DNA from: Sodiomyces alkalinus F11
Taxonomy: Eukaryota; Ascomycota; Sordariomycetes; Glomerellales; Plectosphaerellaceae
Direction of reading: 5' to 3'
DNA length: 64,000 nt
Assembly: GCF_003711515.1 (NCBI RefSeq)
Contig: NW_021167081.1
Coordinates: 3,342,483-3,406,482, forward strand
Part shown: positions 34,989 through 48,150 of the stretch, piece after piece
Numbering within the stretch: the stretch's first letter is position 1
How the letters are laid out: each line of letters begins with the position of its first letter
The notes under the pieces: model-generated
Database searches by the model: none
What the model saw: only the letters and a program-made list of their open reading frames with translations
What the model was told of the DNA's origin: nothing
Made by a program: the position numbers and the translations under genes

Positions 34989-34998
34989 GACTAGGAAA

Positions 34999-36760
34999 AA
35001 CGATAACCTCTTTTAGCGATTATAGAAATAGGTATAAATAAAAGGGGGAGCACCGCTAAACCCCTTATTAGTACCGCTACTACGGCGAGACGATAACGAT
35101 AACCTAGCCGCTATATACGCAGCGAAAGCCGAAGTCGTTAACCGGAAGTTCTTCCTACCCCCCCTCCTTACCGCCCTTAAACCCCTAGACGCGGAATTCC
35201 CCCCTAGCTAGGATATCCGCTATAATATTACCGTAGTAGACGTATACGGGCGCCTTAAGAAGACTAAGCCCTAGGCGGCGCTAAGGCCTAATAGGCTCCT
35301 AGCAGGGCTCCTAAAAGTATATAGACCTCCCCTATACTAAAGACTAAGTGCTATACCTTAAAGCAGGCTATTACCCCAAGAGGTGCCGTTACGCCACCGT
35401 GGTTATCCTTAAAAAGGAAGGCCGGCCGCTAGCCGACTACGAGATAGTAAAGGGCTAGCGACCGATATTACTCCTTAATATATTAGGTAAGGTGCTGAAA
35501 AGAATATTAACTAACCGTATTGCTATCGGAACGGAGGAGTATCGACTCCTCCTAAAAGGGTAGATAGGTAACCGGACTAGGCGGAGTATAAAGATAGTAG
35601 TATAGAGAGTTATAGAGGCCGTAAGGGTAAGCTAGGCCTGTAGCGGTACTGTTTCGATACTCTAATTAGATATTAAAGGCGCTTTCGATACTATCTCCTA
35701 CTCCCACCTCCTTAAGGTACTTAATAGAAAAGGCTTCTTCTAATAGCTTATTACCCTAATTCGTAGCTTCCTCTAAGACCGTATAGCCTAGCTACTACTT
35801 AATAACAAAATAGCCCCCCCGCGGCACCTTTATAGGGGTATACTGTAAGGCTCCCTAATCTCCCCTATCCTCTTTATCCTTTATATCTCTACTCTTTATA
35901 AGGAGCTAGAAAGGGTCCCTAAAACGATTATAATAGGCTTTACTAATAACACGAATATTATCGTCTGTAGCAGAATAGAGATATAAACACCGTACCCCCT
36001 CGCCGTCGCGTAATATACTTACCTAGACTAGGAAATAGCGAGCGGACTATAGTTCGAACTAGCTAAGTATCTTTATATCTCCTTTATAAAGTCACGCTAG
36101 CCCTTCTTTACCCCGCTCCCCCTTAGCGCTATTTCGGTACTAGTAGCGGAGGCGATCAGGCTCCTAGGCGTTTAGCTTAATAGGAAACTCGATTTCCGGC
36201 GATACGCTAAGGAGGTAAAAGGCTAACAAGCCACCTAAATATACGCCCTCTTAAGGCTTAGTGTGGTAGTATAGGATTATAGCTTTATAGATATAAGAAG
36301 ATTATACCTCGTAGTAATATGATTAGTACTCGCTTATTACGCCTTAGCTATTTATAAGATAGGGGCCGGCCCCCGGTATAGCCCCGTAGCGGTACGTATA
36401 GCGGTATAGAACCAATACCTCCCATTAGTAGCCGGAGCTTATAGGGCTATACCGGTTAGAGTCCTTAAAAAAAAAGTTTTCTCCCCCCCCTTCACCTATA
36501 CTTCTTAAGTCTAAGCGCCCGAAAGATCGTCCGGATATAGGAAAACGAACTAAAGATAAGATATTAGCCGGAGTATATACCGCGGTAAAAGCCCTTACGA
36601 TACCGAATCGGTATTATAAGACTTATACCGCCCTTATATGGATAGTATAGCTTACCGCCCTAGTAACCTAGGCCGGAACCTCGCCCCCGAGGAAGGCCTT
36701 TATAAGGGAATAGGGTTAAGCCTAGCCGGAAGTATAGCGGCCCTATTATAACCGCGCAGA
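34999..36760 (+). pseudogene. LINE-C ORF2 relic, reverse transcriptase part
   Basis: Continues the endonuclease frame after the LINE-D insertion: KNDNLF at 34999, VDVYGRLKKTKP near 35240-35280, then RT motif LDIKGAFDTIS near 35668-35700 and the box GFTNNTNIIV near 35938-35968, where the DD pair has become NN. It is collinear with 11690-13290 of LINE-B. Similarity stops near 36750, so the 3' end is lost, probably when Gypsy-A arrived or by deletion. Confidence 0.83.
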
Positions 36761-37240
36761 TACGGCTTTAGAGTGGTTTGGTAGATGGTTATATAACCCC
36801 CCTTTTAAGGCCGCTGGATCCACTGCCTATGTATATATTAAAGACAGGCTTAGGACGTTCCTATCGAGGGACTATTATTTTTAATTATTATCCTCTTTTG
36901 CGATTGCTTGTTCTACGATTAAGGTATCTTTCCAGTTTAACTTACGTTGCCCTGATCAGAATAGTGACTACCGATCTAGTTCTTCGCTAAAGGTTATAGC
37001 GGTATTAGTTATATTTTGGTTATATATCATGGTTTTACTAGACTAACCTCTGTATCTAATCTTTATCTTAACGATCTAGTACTACTACGTCTTTGTCCAG
37101 TTATAATATAGTACTCGGAGGTGGATTCATTCGGCATCCCTAAAGTGTTTTGACCCTGATTAGAGTAACGGAGGCGCTTCAGGGAGGTTCCGGCCCTCCT
37201 AAACGGACTACTAGTTAATAACCCTAAAGGATAAGAAGAT
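36761..37240. other. Left end or leader of Gypsy-A, no gene
   Basis: Contains a less RIP-mutated stretch (about 36775-37170, for example ACGTTGCCCTGATCAGAATAG). It lies where a Gypsy-A 5' LTR or leader would be expected, but it does not match the 3' LTR at 46911-47124. A 70-codon open frame at 36778 looks spurious. Identity unresolved. Confidence 0.35.
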
Positions 37241-37829
37241 AACGACTAAGGAAGGATTTAACGCTTTAAGACCGAGGGGAGATTTGCCTTAATATATTTA
37301 GAAAAAGAAACGACTATATAGGTAAGATAGGAAGCACCTTTAGCACTTTTAATTATAAGACCCGCCGCCGCGGAGGTAGTAACTATAGGAACGGAAAGAA
37401 CCGATTAGATCGCGATAGAGTTAGATTCCGGATATAGAATAGACTCGACAGGGGTCTTATAACCCTTACCACTAATTAAGATAGACTCTTATACGATAGT
37501 AAGGAAAAGATAAGACCGCTGAGAGTAGCTTACCCGGATTAGGGTAACTAACGCTTAGTAAACCTAATAAAAAACTAATACCGAGCGTAGGAGCGAAATA
37601 ACGATACCTTATAAGAGGACCCGATAGTCTAGTAAAAAACTTTACGGACCCCGTAAGTAAGTTATAATACTTCTTCGTAAGACTTAGCGCGTAATATTAC
37701 TAATATTAATATCCGTGAGTATAGCCCTTTTACTAATAGGTAATCTCCTAATCGTGGGGGGCCTTTTCCTTTAAGGTTAGTTAGAAAAGCTAGACCCCGA
37801 AGATAAATATCAGGGAGCGAAATCTAGGA

Positions 37830-39720
37830 CCGCTACTACCCTTTTATTGAAGACTTTATTACTCTTATTAAGATAAGATAAGATATATACTAACCTAGCC
37901 AGTATCTAGAATACCTATAGGATCTTCTTACTAGATAATTAGTTCGAAGAACCTTTCCCTAAACGCCCTAACCCTATTATTATTATTTGCCTACCCCTTT
38001 ATACTTATACCTAAAACACTATACACACTTAGACTTAGTATCGCGAGCCTAACCCTATTATCGTTATTAGCGACTCCGACGATAAGGCTCCCTTACTAGC
38101 TATTCCCCCTATCCTTACGCCCGCTACTTTTACTACCCCTAATTAGAGAAACCACGATATCGGGGCTACGGCCTTACTTCCGCCCGTTCCTAGGCTAACT
38201 ACTACGTTTACCACGGCTCTAACTACTCTTTCGATAACTACCCCTAATACTACCTCTACCTAGCCTATCTTTATTGCCTAGCCTGCCCCTGAATATCAAT
38301 AGCCCCCTGCCACCGCTAAAGACCTAAATTAAACTACTATAAGCCCTGATAAGCCGTGACCGAGAAACCACTATCGCCGAGGTCGTTAAAGCCCTACCTC
38401 TTACCACTACTACGTTAAGGGTACCCTTAAATCCCCTCGCTATTAGAGCTCCCCGCTTTAGTAGTAAGTCCCTCTTTATATTCTTTTAGCAGTACGATAA
38501 CTATACTAAGCTTAACCGCCTTAGTAAAGCCGATAAGATTACCTACGTTAACCTATACACGGACACCGCTATTTATCCCGCCGTCGAACGCCTAGTTAAA
38601 GAGGTCTAAGCTATTAAAGGTAGTTAGTCTAATCTAATTAAGAAGCTTATTAAAGAGTACTTTTATCTGGATCCTGACTACTAACTTAACTTCTCTTACG
38701 AGGTTTATTAGCTTCGGGTAAAATATAAGACGTATAAAATTAATAGCGTTTATTAGGTTAGAGACTTATTATAGTAAATTATTATCTGGAAGGCTAAGGC
38801 AGAGCGGATTTATAGCACTTTTATCGAGGACTCCGAGCTCTACGGTATCGTCCTTACTATTCTATATAGGGATATCTATATATTTATTGCTAATAAGCTT
38901 AAGATCCGAGGCACTAACTTAAGAAAGATAGTTAAGAGCTATAAGCTGCTTTCGGACGTACTACGCGAGTAGTCTACGGATATCTAGGAAGTAGAAGGTA
39001 AGCCTATAGATAAGGACGCTATACTAGGTATAGCTAGGTCTAATCAGCCTAATAGTACCGCTTTCTGGCCTATAATCTTAAGGCGGCCTATTATAGTCTA
39101 GGAGTCTATGGCCTCTTAATCGGATATAGATAAGCTCGCCGCTCTCCTCGAGAAGTATACTATTTCCCTTGTCTATAATAGAACTAAAGGCGTTAGGGGT
39201 ATTACTGCCTAAGTGCTCGCTCTATCTAAAAAGATAGGTATAGAGAAGGTCTAAGCCCTCCTCGCCATAAAATCTAATCTAAAGAACGCTTCTTATACTG
39301 TCCTTAAGCACGCCCCGTAGCCTATAATAACTATTTTAATACACTTCGCTGCCCAGAATTAGGCTAACGGTGCCGCTTACTCGCCTAATAACGCTTAGTA
39401 TACCGAGAAGATCTACTATAGAGGACCCCGCCCTGGATATAATAACCGATATAACGATAACCGCCCGACCTAGTAATACGATAACCGCCTAGGATAGCAG
39501 TGAAGTGCTTAGAATAACGGCTAGCCCCTACGCGCTCGCTACTATTACTACGGCTAAGAGGGGTATCGTAGAGATAACTGCCCTATCCTAATCCACGATA
39601 ACGCCTATAACCTAGTTAAGTAATAGTTCCCTGAACATATAGTAATAGATTAGACCGGTACCTAGGCAGCCTGCCTAGAGAGCGAGCTACGGGTTAACGA
39701 GTACTAGCCACACCGACGCC
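37830..39720 (+). pseudogene. Gypsy-A gag relic
   Basis: Capsid-like frame from about 38480: YTKLNRLSKADKITYVNLY, AAVERLVKEV-like sequence, YFYLDPDYQLNFSYEVYQLR (Q from stop codons), RIYSTFIEDSELYGIVLTI and so on. A nucleocapsid knuckle reads ARYYYGQEGYRRDNCP near 39533-39582, i.e. CxxCGQEGHxxxxC with Cys and His mostly Tyr. Followed directly by a linker into the protease. Confidence 0.75.
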
Positions 39721-39729
39721 TTTTACTAT

Positions 39730-42700
39730 ATTAGCTAGCTACTAAGCTCTTTAGCCGATTTAATGAGCTTATAAATCTCTATATTAAGACCTTCTAGCCC
39801 GCTACCCTCCCCTATAAGACTAAAAAGACTAATAGGCTTATAATTAAGTATATAGTTAAGTAGGTATAGAAGTAGTAGGCCGGTTAGGTTGGTTAGGCTA
39901 ACTAAGCTATAAGCCTTAAGAGGTACTAAGGTCACGGGATCTATTAATTTTATTACTACTAGAGTATATACTATATCTATATCTCGATACACCTTAACCG
40001 ACCCCTAGGACCCTTTTCGTACTACTAGAAGCGGGAGAATTAGTAAACCCACGCTAAAAGTAGCTAGTTCCCCTAATTAGGCTATCTAATAGACCCTATC
40101 GACTCCGGAAAGCTCTTAGAGGGTTATGCAAAAAGTTAATAACGCCGATATAGAAGACAGACTAGCCCTTGAATCGATAGCCCCTATATCTAGACCCGCC
40201 ACTACTATAACTACTACCCGGCCTGCCTCGCGGGCTACGGCTTAAAAAGATACCCTTAATTTATTTAATTAGGAGGCTATTATATAGAAGGTCCGCGAGA
40301 AAAGCCTAAAGCACTTCTTAGAGATAGAGGTTAAGATTCCTATAGTTTACCTCCTCTCTATTAATAAAGTTATCCTCGCAGACTACGAGGAGATACTATA
40401 ATCGATCGGCAGCTAAGTAAAGCCTCGTAGAGTTATCCGCTTAACCCCTAAAAAGGCCTTTTTTATAGACTCCTTACCCCTTAGACCCGAACGCCCTATA
40501 TAGTTTACGAATAGTATAATTATAGCCCCTACGCCTAATAATGCCCTATCTATCACGCCCGCCCCGACGATTAAGAAACTAAAGCCTTGTACTATTTACG
40601 CTAAGTATATAATATTACGGGTTAGTCTAACTCAGCGAATAGCTAAGGCCTACCCTACGGAGAATCGTTTCTACGTATTTATCGATATAGGAGCTATCTT
40701 TAATACTATCCAGCTAAACCTCGTAGAGAAGCTAGGATTACGGGGCCGTATAGGGAAAAGTAATATCGCGATTAAGGGAATTAACGACGTGGATAGGGTA
40801 AACTATACAGACTATCTAGAAGAGCACCTCTAGGTCGGGGACTAGTATAGGAAGGTCTATTTTATAGTCATTGAGGGGATAGGACCCGGAATACTCCTTA
40901 GCCTGCTATTCTTACTTAATAGTCACGCCTTTTTTACTTATAAGGATAGATAGATCGATATAGACTTTATCTATAGAGATACCCGTATTATTATCCCTGT
41001 CGCTAGTAGGGAATAGGTTAACGACCGCCTTTATAGATAATGCTAGCCTAAGTTTAAAGAGGAGGAGAAGTGCCGAGAAGAGGAGGATTTAATTAATTAG
41101 AGTATCGGGTAATAGGGGGAGGATAGCGTCCCTTATAGTTAGTCCGGGGCCGCTACCTTAATATTAAGTAATAATAGGACTAGTAGTTCACCCGATTAGG
41201 GGGCGAAAGAGGAGGAGGAGAAAGAGAAGAGCGATAACGATATTTTCTTTTATTTAGATAATAAGGATACTACTGCTTTAGTCGCCTTCCTATTTACGGA
41301 GGAGGTAAAGCCCTTAACGCAGAGAATTTATATAGTCTTAAGGGCGATACCACGAAATTAGGGCTAAGAATATAAGAGGAGTATCGCGGAGGCTCCCTAT
41401 ATAATAACTACGACTATATAATAATAACTAACTTATACTAACTACTTATCTTTTTCGACTTTTCTATACTACTATTAGCCTGATTACCCTAATAGCCCCT
41501 TAGTCTTATATTTTCGGAAGGACCGGATAACGTAGGATAATTCCTAAATAAGAGCGCTTAAGGCTTTAAAGGAAGAGGAGGATAATATTATTAGTATAGC
41601 CACGGTTACGACGAAGAGGCTATAGCAGCTAAAGAGGAGGAAATTCTAGGATCTTATTAAAGAAGTATACTATCCCCTTACTCCCGGAGGCCTTTTTACT
41701 ATATAAAAGCCTAAGGTTCTTAAGGTTTACCCTCTTAACGATATTCCGTCTAATAGAAGTATCCCTGATAAAGACCCCTACTAGAAGAAGAATATCCTCG
41801 TAGAAATTAAAGAGGAAGACCAGGAGCTAGAAGACGAGCGGTTTATTAGTCTAATTATACTAAAGTTTTCTAAAATCACACCTTATTCGCGCCTTATACC
41901 CGAAAGACTTAACGCTACCTCAAAGACCGTTAACTACTTAACCCCTAAGGAATAGGACCTCCTAATAAAAGTCCTTCTAAACCACGAGGTAGCTATTACG
42001 TGGGATTAGACTAAGTACGGCCGCCTTAACGAATAAGTAGCCCCTTTATAGAAGATTCGGGCGGTCTCTTATAAGGCGTGGTAGGCGAAGGGGATCCTTA
42101 TCCCTAAGGCTCTAGAGTCTATAGTCGTGTACATAATAAAGGACCGCCTTAAGAAAGGTATAATCGAGGAGAGCCACGTAGCCTACTATAACCCCTAGTT
42201 CCTAGTTAAGAAGAAGGATAGTAATGTATAATTCATTAACTCGGCTACTAAGATTAATATAGTAACCCTTTAACATACCTTTATACCGTTAGGGGCCGAT
42301 AAGTTCTCCGAGGATTTCGCTATATATAAGCTTATATCCCTTTTAGACCTTTTCTCCGGCTATAATTAGGTTATCCTTAACGAGGAGTCTCGAGATCTAA
42401 CCACCTTTATAACTATTATTGGACTCTTTAGGATATATACACTTCTGTAGGGGGCTACTAATTTAGTAGCCTAGTTTATACGTATTATAACCCGTATCCT
42501 TTATGACCTTATTCCCTAATGCTATAGACCCTTTATTAACGATATTATAGGGAAAGGACCGATAATCACCTATATGAATACCCTAATTAGGCCTAGAATC
42601 CGCCGTTTTATCGCTAAGTATATCGCTAATATCGATAAAGTGCTTCTTAACGTGGAGCTAGCTAGAGGTATTATCGTAGGTATTAAAAGCTAGTGGTATT

Positions 42701-44850
42701 AGAAAGCAGCCACTATTATAGACTACGTTTATGGTACTAATAATCGTTCCCCTAAGTAGGCTAAGATCGTAAAGGTCTAAGAGTAGGAAAGGTATAGTAT
42801 AGTCTTTAACGTTTATATATTCCTCGGTCTCGCTACCTTTTACCGAGTCTGGATTTATACGTTCGCTATTATCGCTAGACCCTTAACCGACCTATTAAGG
42901 AAGAATACTGCCTTTAAGTGGGAGGAGCCTTAATAACACGCTATAAACGCCCTTAAGAAAGCCTTTACTACTACCCTTATCCTAATCACTATCTAGTACG
43001 GCGAAGAAGTAGGAGTTATCTACGTTATCGTCGACGCTAGCACAGATAGATAGGGGGGAATCCTTAGTTAGTATATTAAGGATAAAAGAGCTATAGTATA
43101 GTACGAAAGCGGTTATTAGTCCTTTATAGAGAGGGTTTATAATACTAGTAAGCTTAAGCTAAGAGGAGTCCTAAAGACCCTTAGGCGCCTACGTAACTAC
43201 CTTTATAGGGTTTATTGTATTCTTAAGACCGATACCTAAGCCCTCCTATCCTAATTAAAAGGATCTGCTATTAACCTCCTTAGTGCCCTGATTACCCGAT
43301 AGCTTGCCTAGATCCGGCTCTTCGACTTTAACGTTAAGTATAGTAAAGAATCTAAGAATACTATAGCCGATAGACTCTCCCGGATACCCGGAATACCCTT
43401 TAATTAGACTAACGACTATACCGAGGGAGACCTAAACGACTTTATAGATAATAGAATCTTCCTTATAGAAGCCGAGAAGCAGTTCGATAACCCTGCCTTA
43501 GCTAACGATATCCTCGATAAGGACCTTACCTAGAGTTAGGTTTCCCGATAAATAGCTACCTTTTTAATAACCTTTCGCGTGCCTAGAGGAATAGATCCTA
43601 AGGAAGCCCGTAGAGTTAAAGACAGGGCTACCCGTGTATTTTTTAAGGATAGACTACTATAGACCCGAGGAACTAAGGCCGATTCGACCCCTAAATACTA
43701 GATAAACGATAAGGATACCTAGGTTAACCTAATTAGGAGAGCCTATAATAAATCCGGATACCGAGGAAGGTAAAGGACTTACTATCGCCTCGCCGCTAAC
43801 TACTTCTAGGATAGTATCTATAAGAGCGTTTAGAGGTTGATCGAGTCCTATTCCGAATACTAGGCCCGCCGTAGCCGTGCCTAGGAGGATCCCCTAATCT
43901 TAATAAGCCTACCCGAAACCGCCCTCCCTTTTACCTAGGTTAGCCTAGACGTTTAATATCTTTAAGGGTAGTATTTTATAGAGGCCCGCTATATGTTCAT
44001 AGGTTAGGTTAAGGCTTAACTGCTAAAGAAGAATACGTCTAAGGCTAGTACCTTATTTTTATAGGAAGATATAATCTATAGGTATAGACTTTATATAATC
44101 CTCCTTATAGATAGAGGTCCCGAGAATAAGGGTTCTATAATCGAGCTAACCCCTTATATCTAACCTTATTCAGACTATTAGCGCGTTCTAGAAACACTTG
44201 TATAAGCTTATATAGATATCGTGTAAACTTAGCACAGTATATTACCCCTAGACCGAGAAAGTAATAGAGCGTATAAACTAAGAAGTATAAGCTTATTTAC
44301 GAGCTTTTATCTATTACGCTTAAGATAACTAGGATCGCCTACTACCCGTAGTATATTTAGCCCTAAATAACCGTAAGAGCTCTATAATAAGGGTTAGTCC
44401 CTTTTTCTTAGAATATAGCGACTATATCGACCCGATCTAGATAACCGAGGAGCCCCTTATAGAACCTAGAGTATTATCGGCCTATAATATACTACGCTGT
44501 TTATAGGAAATAACCGAGTTCGCCTAAGCGGCGATTATATTGATATAGGTTAGAAATAAAGAGTCTACTAACTAATATCGTATACCGGCTAAGCGTTTTA
44601 AGATTAACGACTTAGTCTAGCTATTATTAACTAACTACTCGACTCCGGGACTATCCTATAAGTTTAACTAGCTTTATTCTAAATACCGAGGTATAAAGGT
44701 AATTAGCCTATATATAGTTAAGCTCGCCGTGCTAGTATAGATCTACCCCTAATTCCGCGTAGACTTATTACATCGCGCGGGTGATAACCTCCTCCCGGGA
44801 TAGGTAGTAGATAACCCTTAACTACCGCCTATTTAAGAGGCGACTAATAG
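39730..44850 (+). pseudogene. Gypsy-A pol relic: protease, RT, RNase H, integrase
   Basis: Protease: FYVFIDIGAIFNTIQLNLVE near 40669-40728 (family D-T/S-GA; D kept). Reverse transcriptase: DLFSGYNQVILNEESRDLTTF (Q partly stop) near 42336-42400, GATNLVAQFIRIITRILYDL near 42455-42515, and RPFINDIIGKGP near 42525-42562, where the catalytic pair is ND. RNase H: VIVDASTDRQGGILSQ near 43027-43075. Integrase: zinc-finger remnant near 43840-43890 and core SLDVQYLQGQYFIEARYIFI near 43940-44005. The wording of the RT matches the common fungal Gypsy pol type. Broken throughout by TAG/TAA. Confidence 0.87.
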
Positions 44851-46889
44851 CGAAGAATAGGAAGTCTAGGATATCGTCTATATAAGGATAAAGAGATAGG
44901 GTAGTGGATTAAGATATAAGGTACTAGTATAATAGGTAGGATACTATATGCCTACCTCGGAACCGCTAAAACTATTAGCGTCAATATAGGTATTTGATAA
45001 ATTGAAAAGGAAATTCGGGTTAGTAATAACGAATAATAGCCTATTAGATACCTTCTCGCTATTACGATATTAGAGCTAATATATAAATAATCGTATCACG
45101 ATAATTAAAAGGCAGTAAGAGTCGGATTTAGTTTAGGCCGGATAGGCCCTACGTCCTAACTACGCTTAATATAAGCCTAGATTAATGTCCTTAGCCTTAA
45201 AATTACTATCCTCAGGATTATCGACTTCCGTAAATGTCTTAGCCTTATCGCCCCGCTATAGATTAGAGTCTATCTTCTTAACCTTATGAGTATCTTTATT
45301 ATTATCTTTATTATCGCTATTATCGGGGATTATAACCGCGCTAGCGATAATTATACCCGTAAGCATGAAAGCCCGCCTATATTCCGCGAATTATTAGAGT
45401 TCGGATATTATAATATTAGCGTAACCGAGTATAAGTATCTCTCTAAATAGCCAAGTATACTCTCTTAGCTTTATACGATTAAGGCGCTTAAAATCTTTAT
45501 CCGATAATATTAACCCTAATAAAGGAGTAGGAGTAATAGGATAAACGTTTATTTCCGCTACGATATTAGGAGGGACTAGGCCTAAAACTACTACCTCACC
45601 TATAACCTTATAAGGAGGAGATAAGGCTAGATATTCCGCCCTAGTAATACCTCCTCTAGAGGCGATAAGTGTAGTCCTAACGCTATCTCTTCTAAAACCT
45701 GTAAGGGAGGAGAAGAGATTAGCGTAACTACCTTATTAGCGACCTTTATGACTGGAGGAAGTAAGCCTAGTTTAGTTACCTTATTAATAGCCTTAGGAAC
45801 AGGTAATAAGGCTAATTACGGTACTACCTTTTCTTAGACCTCCTAAGGAGGAGAAGGGGCTAGCGTGACTACTATATTAGGAGCCTTCGCGGGATATATA
45901 ATTATAGGTAATATCGCTATTATCGCTTCCTTAGCTATAAGGGTATCCTAAAACGCCGCTTAGGTATTAAGATACGGTTCTTACTTCTAGAAGGAGGGTT
46001 AGCGATACGGTCTTAATCTTAAAGGGGGAGGAGGTCTTATAGGGGCGTTCTTATTATTATCGTTAATAAGGGTAGCTATATTAAATAACCTCCGCGCGTA
46101 GCTTTTAAGGTACGCTAAGAGAAAAGTATACCGGTATATCTTCGTAAAGTATATATAATATTTATTCCCCCGATTAGTTTAGCTATGATAAAGGCGCTTA
46201 TACTTCGTATTAGCGATACCGCGCGTATAAGGAAGGTATAGCTTAGTATAAATACTACTAGTAGGGTGCTTAGAAGGCCGATTACCCGCTAATTTGTTCT
46301 CTTTAGGCAGAGGCGATAACGATAACCCGAACTATTATATAGTTAGTATTACCTCGAGGTAGAAGAGTATTATACCTATACTATTATTAGCGGTATATTT
46401 ATGACTATTATTACCCCTATTATTACCGGGGGCTAGCGTTATTTATAAAACTATATAAGTTAGCAGAGGGTGCTTTATAAGAAGATCGTAGGAGAGAGAT
46501 AGCTTACCTTAGACGGGGAGCTTATAAACTAGCCGAGTATCGATATATATTATCTAAGAATAGAAGAGTTAGAATAATCGTCGCCGTGAAGCAAAGCGAG
46601 TATATACGGAACTACTATTACTATTATTATTATTATTAAAGTTAGGAAGAGAAATAGAGAAAGAGGAAGGCTATAAGGAAAACGGGGCGAATATATCTAT
46701 AAATAGGCTCTACGCGAGGGAGGCCTATATTACTATTTCGGGTATATAAATAAAGGTTAGTACGCGATTTAAGATTTCTTTCATATTAAGGTAAGGGCGA
46801 GGTAAGATAAAGGGACGCGATTACTCCTTTATTACCGCGATATACAGGGGAGCCGCGCTATAACAGTGACGCGTAGTTATATAACCCCC
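44851..46889 (+). other. Unrecognised 2-kb region between Gypsy-A integrase and polypurine tract
   Basis: Longer than the usual 3' UTR. A plus-strand frame can be followed in part (RKHESPPIFRELLEFGYYNI near 45365-45425; repeated K-GGE-VTT-type units near 45640-45900). On the minus strand a stop-free stretch of about 108 codons spans roughly 45720-45400. Neither reads as a known domain to me. Could be an extra ORF, a C-terminal pol extension or captured sequence. Confidence 0.35.
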
Positions 46890-46910
46890 GGAAGGGGAGG
46901 GTAGGGATAG
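46890..46910 (+). other. Polypurine tract of Gypsy-A
   Basis: GGAAGGGGAGGGTAGGGATAG lies directly before the LTR start: a purine-rich run expected as primer for plus-strand DNA synthesis. Its position fixes 46911-47124 as the 3' LTR of a plus-strand element. Confidence 0.7.
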
Positions 46911-47124
46911 TATTACGGGTTAACCCCGATATAAAGAATCTGGCTATACTCCGGATTATCCTGATTTCGCGCTTAGGTAACAGACCTATATCGCCTAGTT
47001 ATCCTTACCTTATAGCTAGCCTAGCGCCTTAGACTTTTCTTCATATCCTTCTTCCTTCCTTAGTTCTACATAATCTATTATTACGACCTTACTTAGTGCC
47101 ACGACCTATAATCAGTCGTTTATA
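46911..47124 (+). repeat. Gypsy-A 3' LTR (214 bp)
   Basis: Begins TATTACGGGTTAACCCCGAT (ancestral TGTTATGGGTTGACCCC) and ends CAGTCGTTTATA. Homologous to the solo LTR at 31022-31231. Right flank GTTTC belongs to the Gypsy-B integrase relic; the left flank is internal element sequence, so no target duplication can be tested here. Confidence 0.82.
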
Positions 47125-48150
47125 GTTTCTAAGCGAATTACGGGTTAGCGTCTCCGATTTTTTTGAAGGGGCTATTAGCTTGGATACTATATACTAAGCT
47201 GTTTAGCCAGTGGCCTAGGACTTCGCTAAAAGCGTTATTCGGGTTAAACTATAGGGCGATAATACCCTTTATCTATAAGATATCCGGGTCAGTAGCGAGG
47301 AATATATATATAGCGATCTTAACCCTTTAGTTTTTCTATTATAATAGCCTATTCTTTTATGGGTATTACGGTATTAAGAACCTAAGTAGTATACTAAGTT
47401 CTTCATAAAGTACCGTTAAAAAGGCTAATAGAAACTTAGGGTTATAATCTAAGATAATACCTTTAAGGATACCCTAAGTCCTAAGCTAGAGGAATAAAAA
47501 GAGGATATAAACCTAGTCCTCTACTATATAGGTACTATTGCGAGGGATAAAAAGTATAGCCTTCGTGAACTTATCTATAACTATAAGAAGGGAGTCGGAT
47601 AGAAGGAACCCCTCCTTTTACTAAGGAGAACCGGATAAGGGTATCTCGGGTAAGCTAATAATAAAGTCTATAATAATAATATAGAATAGAATAGGGGGAG
47701 TTATAATTAACTATATTTCTCTAAGCGAGCGTTAGCGATTAGTCTAATTAGTAGCGTATATTAAGTAATTAGCGATATAAGACTTAATCTTTTTACGGAG
47801 CCTAGAGATCGTGAATTGGCTACGTAACGTATACTAGGTTTATTTAATCCCGAAGTAGTAACGCTTATTACAGGCGGCCTAGATAAATTACTAATATAAG
47901 GGAAATAGGATATAAAGATAATACTTCCCGCTGTATTATAGATAATAAAAGACCGTATTATCTAACTCGATGGGGATCTTAACCGGCGAATTATAATCTT
48001 ACAGCTAGGTAAGGATAAGTCCCTATTTAGTATTAGTAGCGTAATTATTACTAAGTCTTTATTATAGATTAGCATCTATCTTAAGCTCGGAGAAGTATTA
48101 TTATTATTTATTACTCTGCTCTGGCTTAGCTAAGCTAGGCTAGTCACCTA
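47125..48150 (-). pseudogene. Gypsy-B integrase relic, minus strand
   Basis: Reverse complement of this stretch matches the Gypsy-B integrase at 15433-16060: GGAGGGGTTCC and TAGAGGAYTAGG blocks are shared, and GIILDYNPKFLLAF (family GIPxxIVSDRDPKFLS) reads near 47425-47465. It is cut at 47125 by the Gypsy-A LTR, within the integrase, so the chromodomain end is missing here. Confidence 0.78.

Larger units (their letters stand above)
25470..36760 (+). mobile_element. LINE-C, in three pieces because of nested insertions
   Basis: One Tad/I-like LINE on the plus strand: 5' UTR and ORF1 (25470-26860), solo Copia LTR insertion (26861-27146), rest of ORF1 and endonuclease (27147-28578), LINE-D insertion (28579-34988 plus its target duplication to 34998), reverse transcriptase (34999-about 36750). 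Removing the insertions and one copy of each duplication rejoins the coding sequence across both sites, which confirms a single original element. Its 3' third is missing: similarity to LINE-B ends near 36750. Confidence 0.85.
37241..47124 (+). mobile_element. Gypsy-A retrotransposon (Ty3/Gypsy), RIP-inactivated
   Basis: Plus-strand order: gag, protease, reverse transcriptase, RNase H, integrase, a further 2 kb of unclear content, polypurine tract, 3' LTR. This gag-PR-RT-RH-IN order is diagnostic of Ty3/Gypsy. All frames carry many TAG/TAA stops. No matching 5' LTR was found, so the left end is damaged or replaced. It sits against a Gypsy-B integrase relic at 47125. Confidence 0.85.

Noticed and set aside
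36786..46895. A 16-bp match (TRGTTATATAACCCCC) between 36786 and 46876 as paired Gypsy-A LTRs.
   Set aside because: Similarity stops after 16 bp, and the sequence after the polypurine tract matches a different, confirmed LTR (31022-31231).
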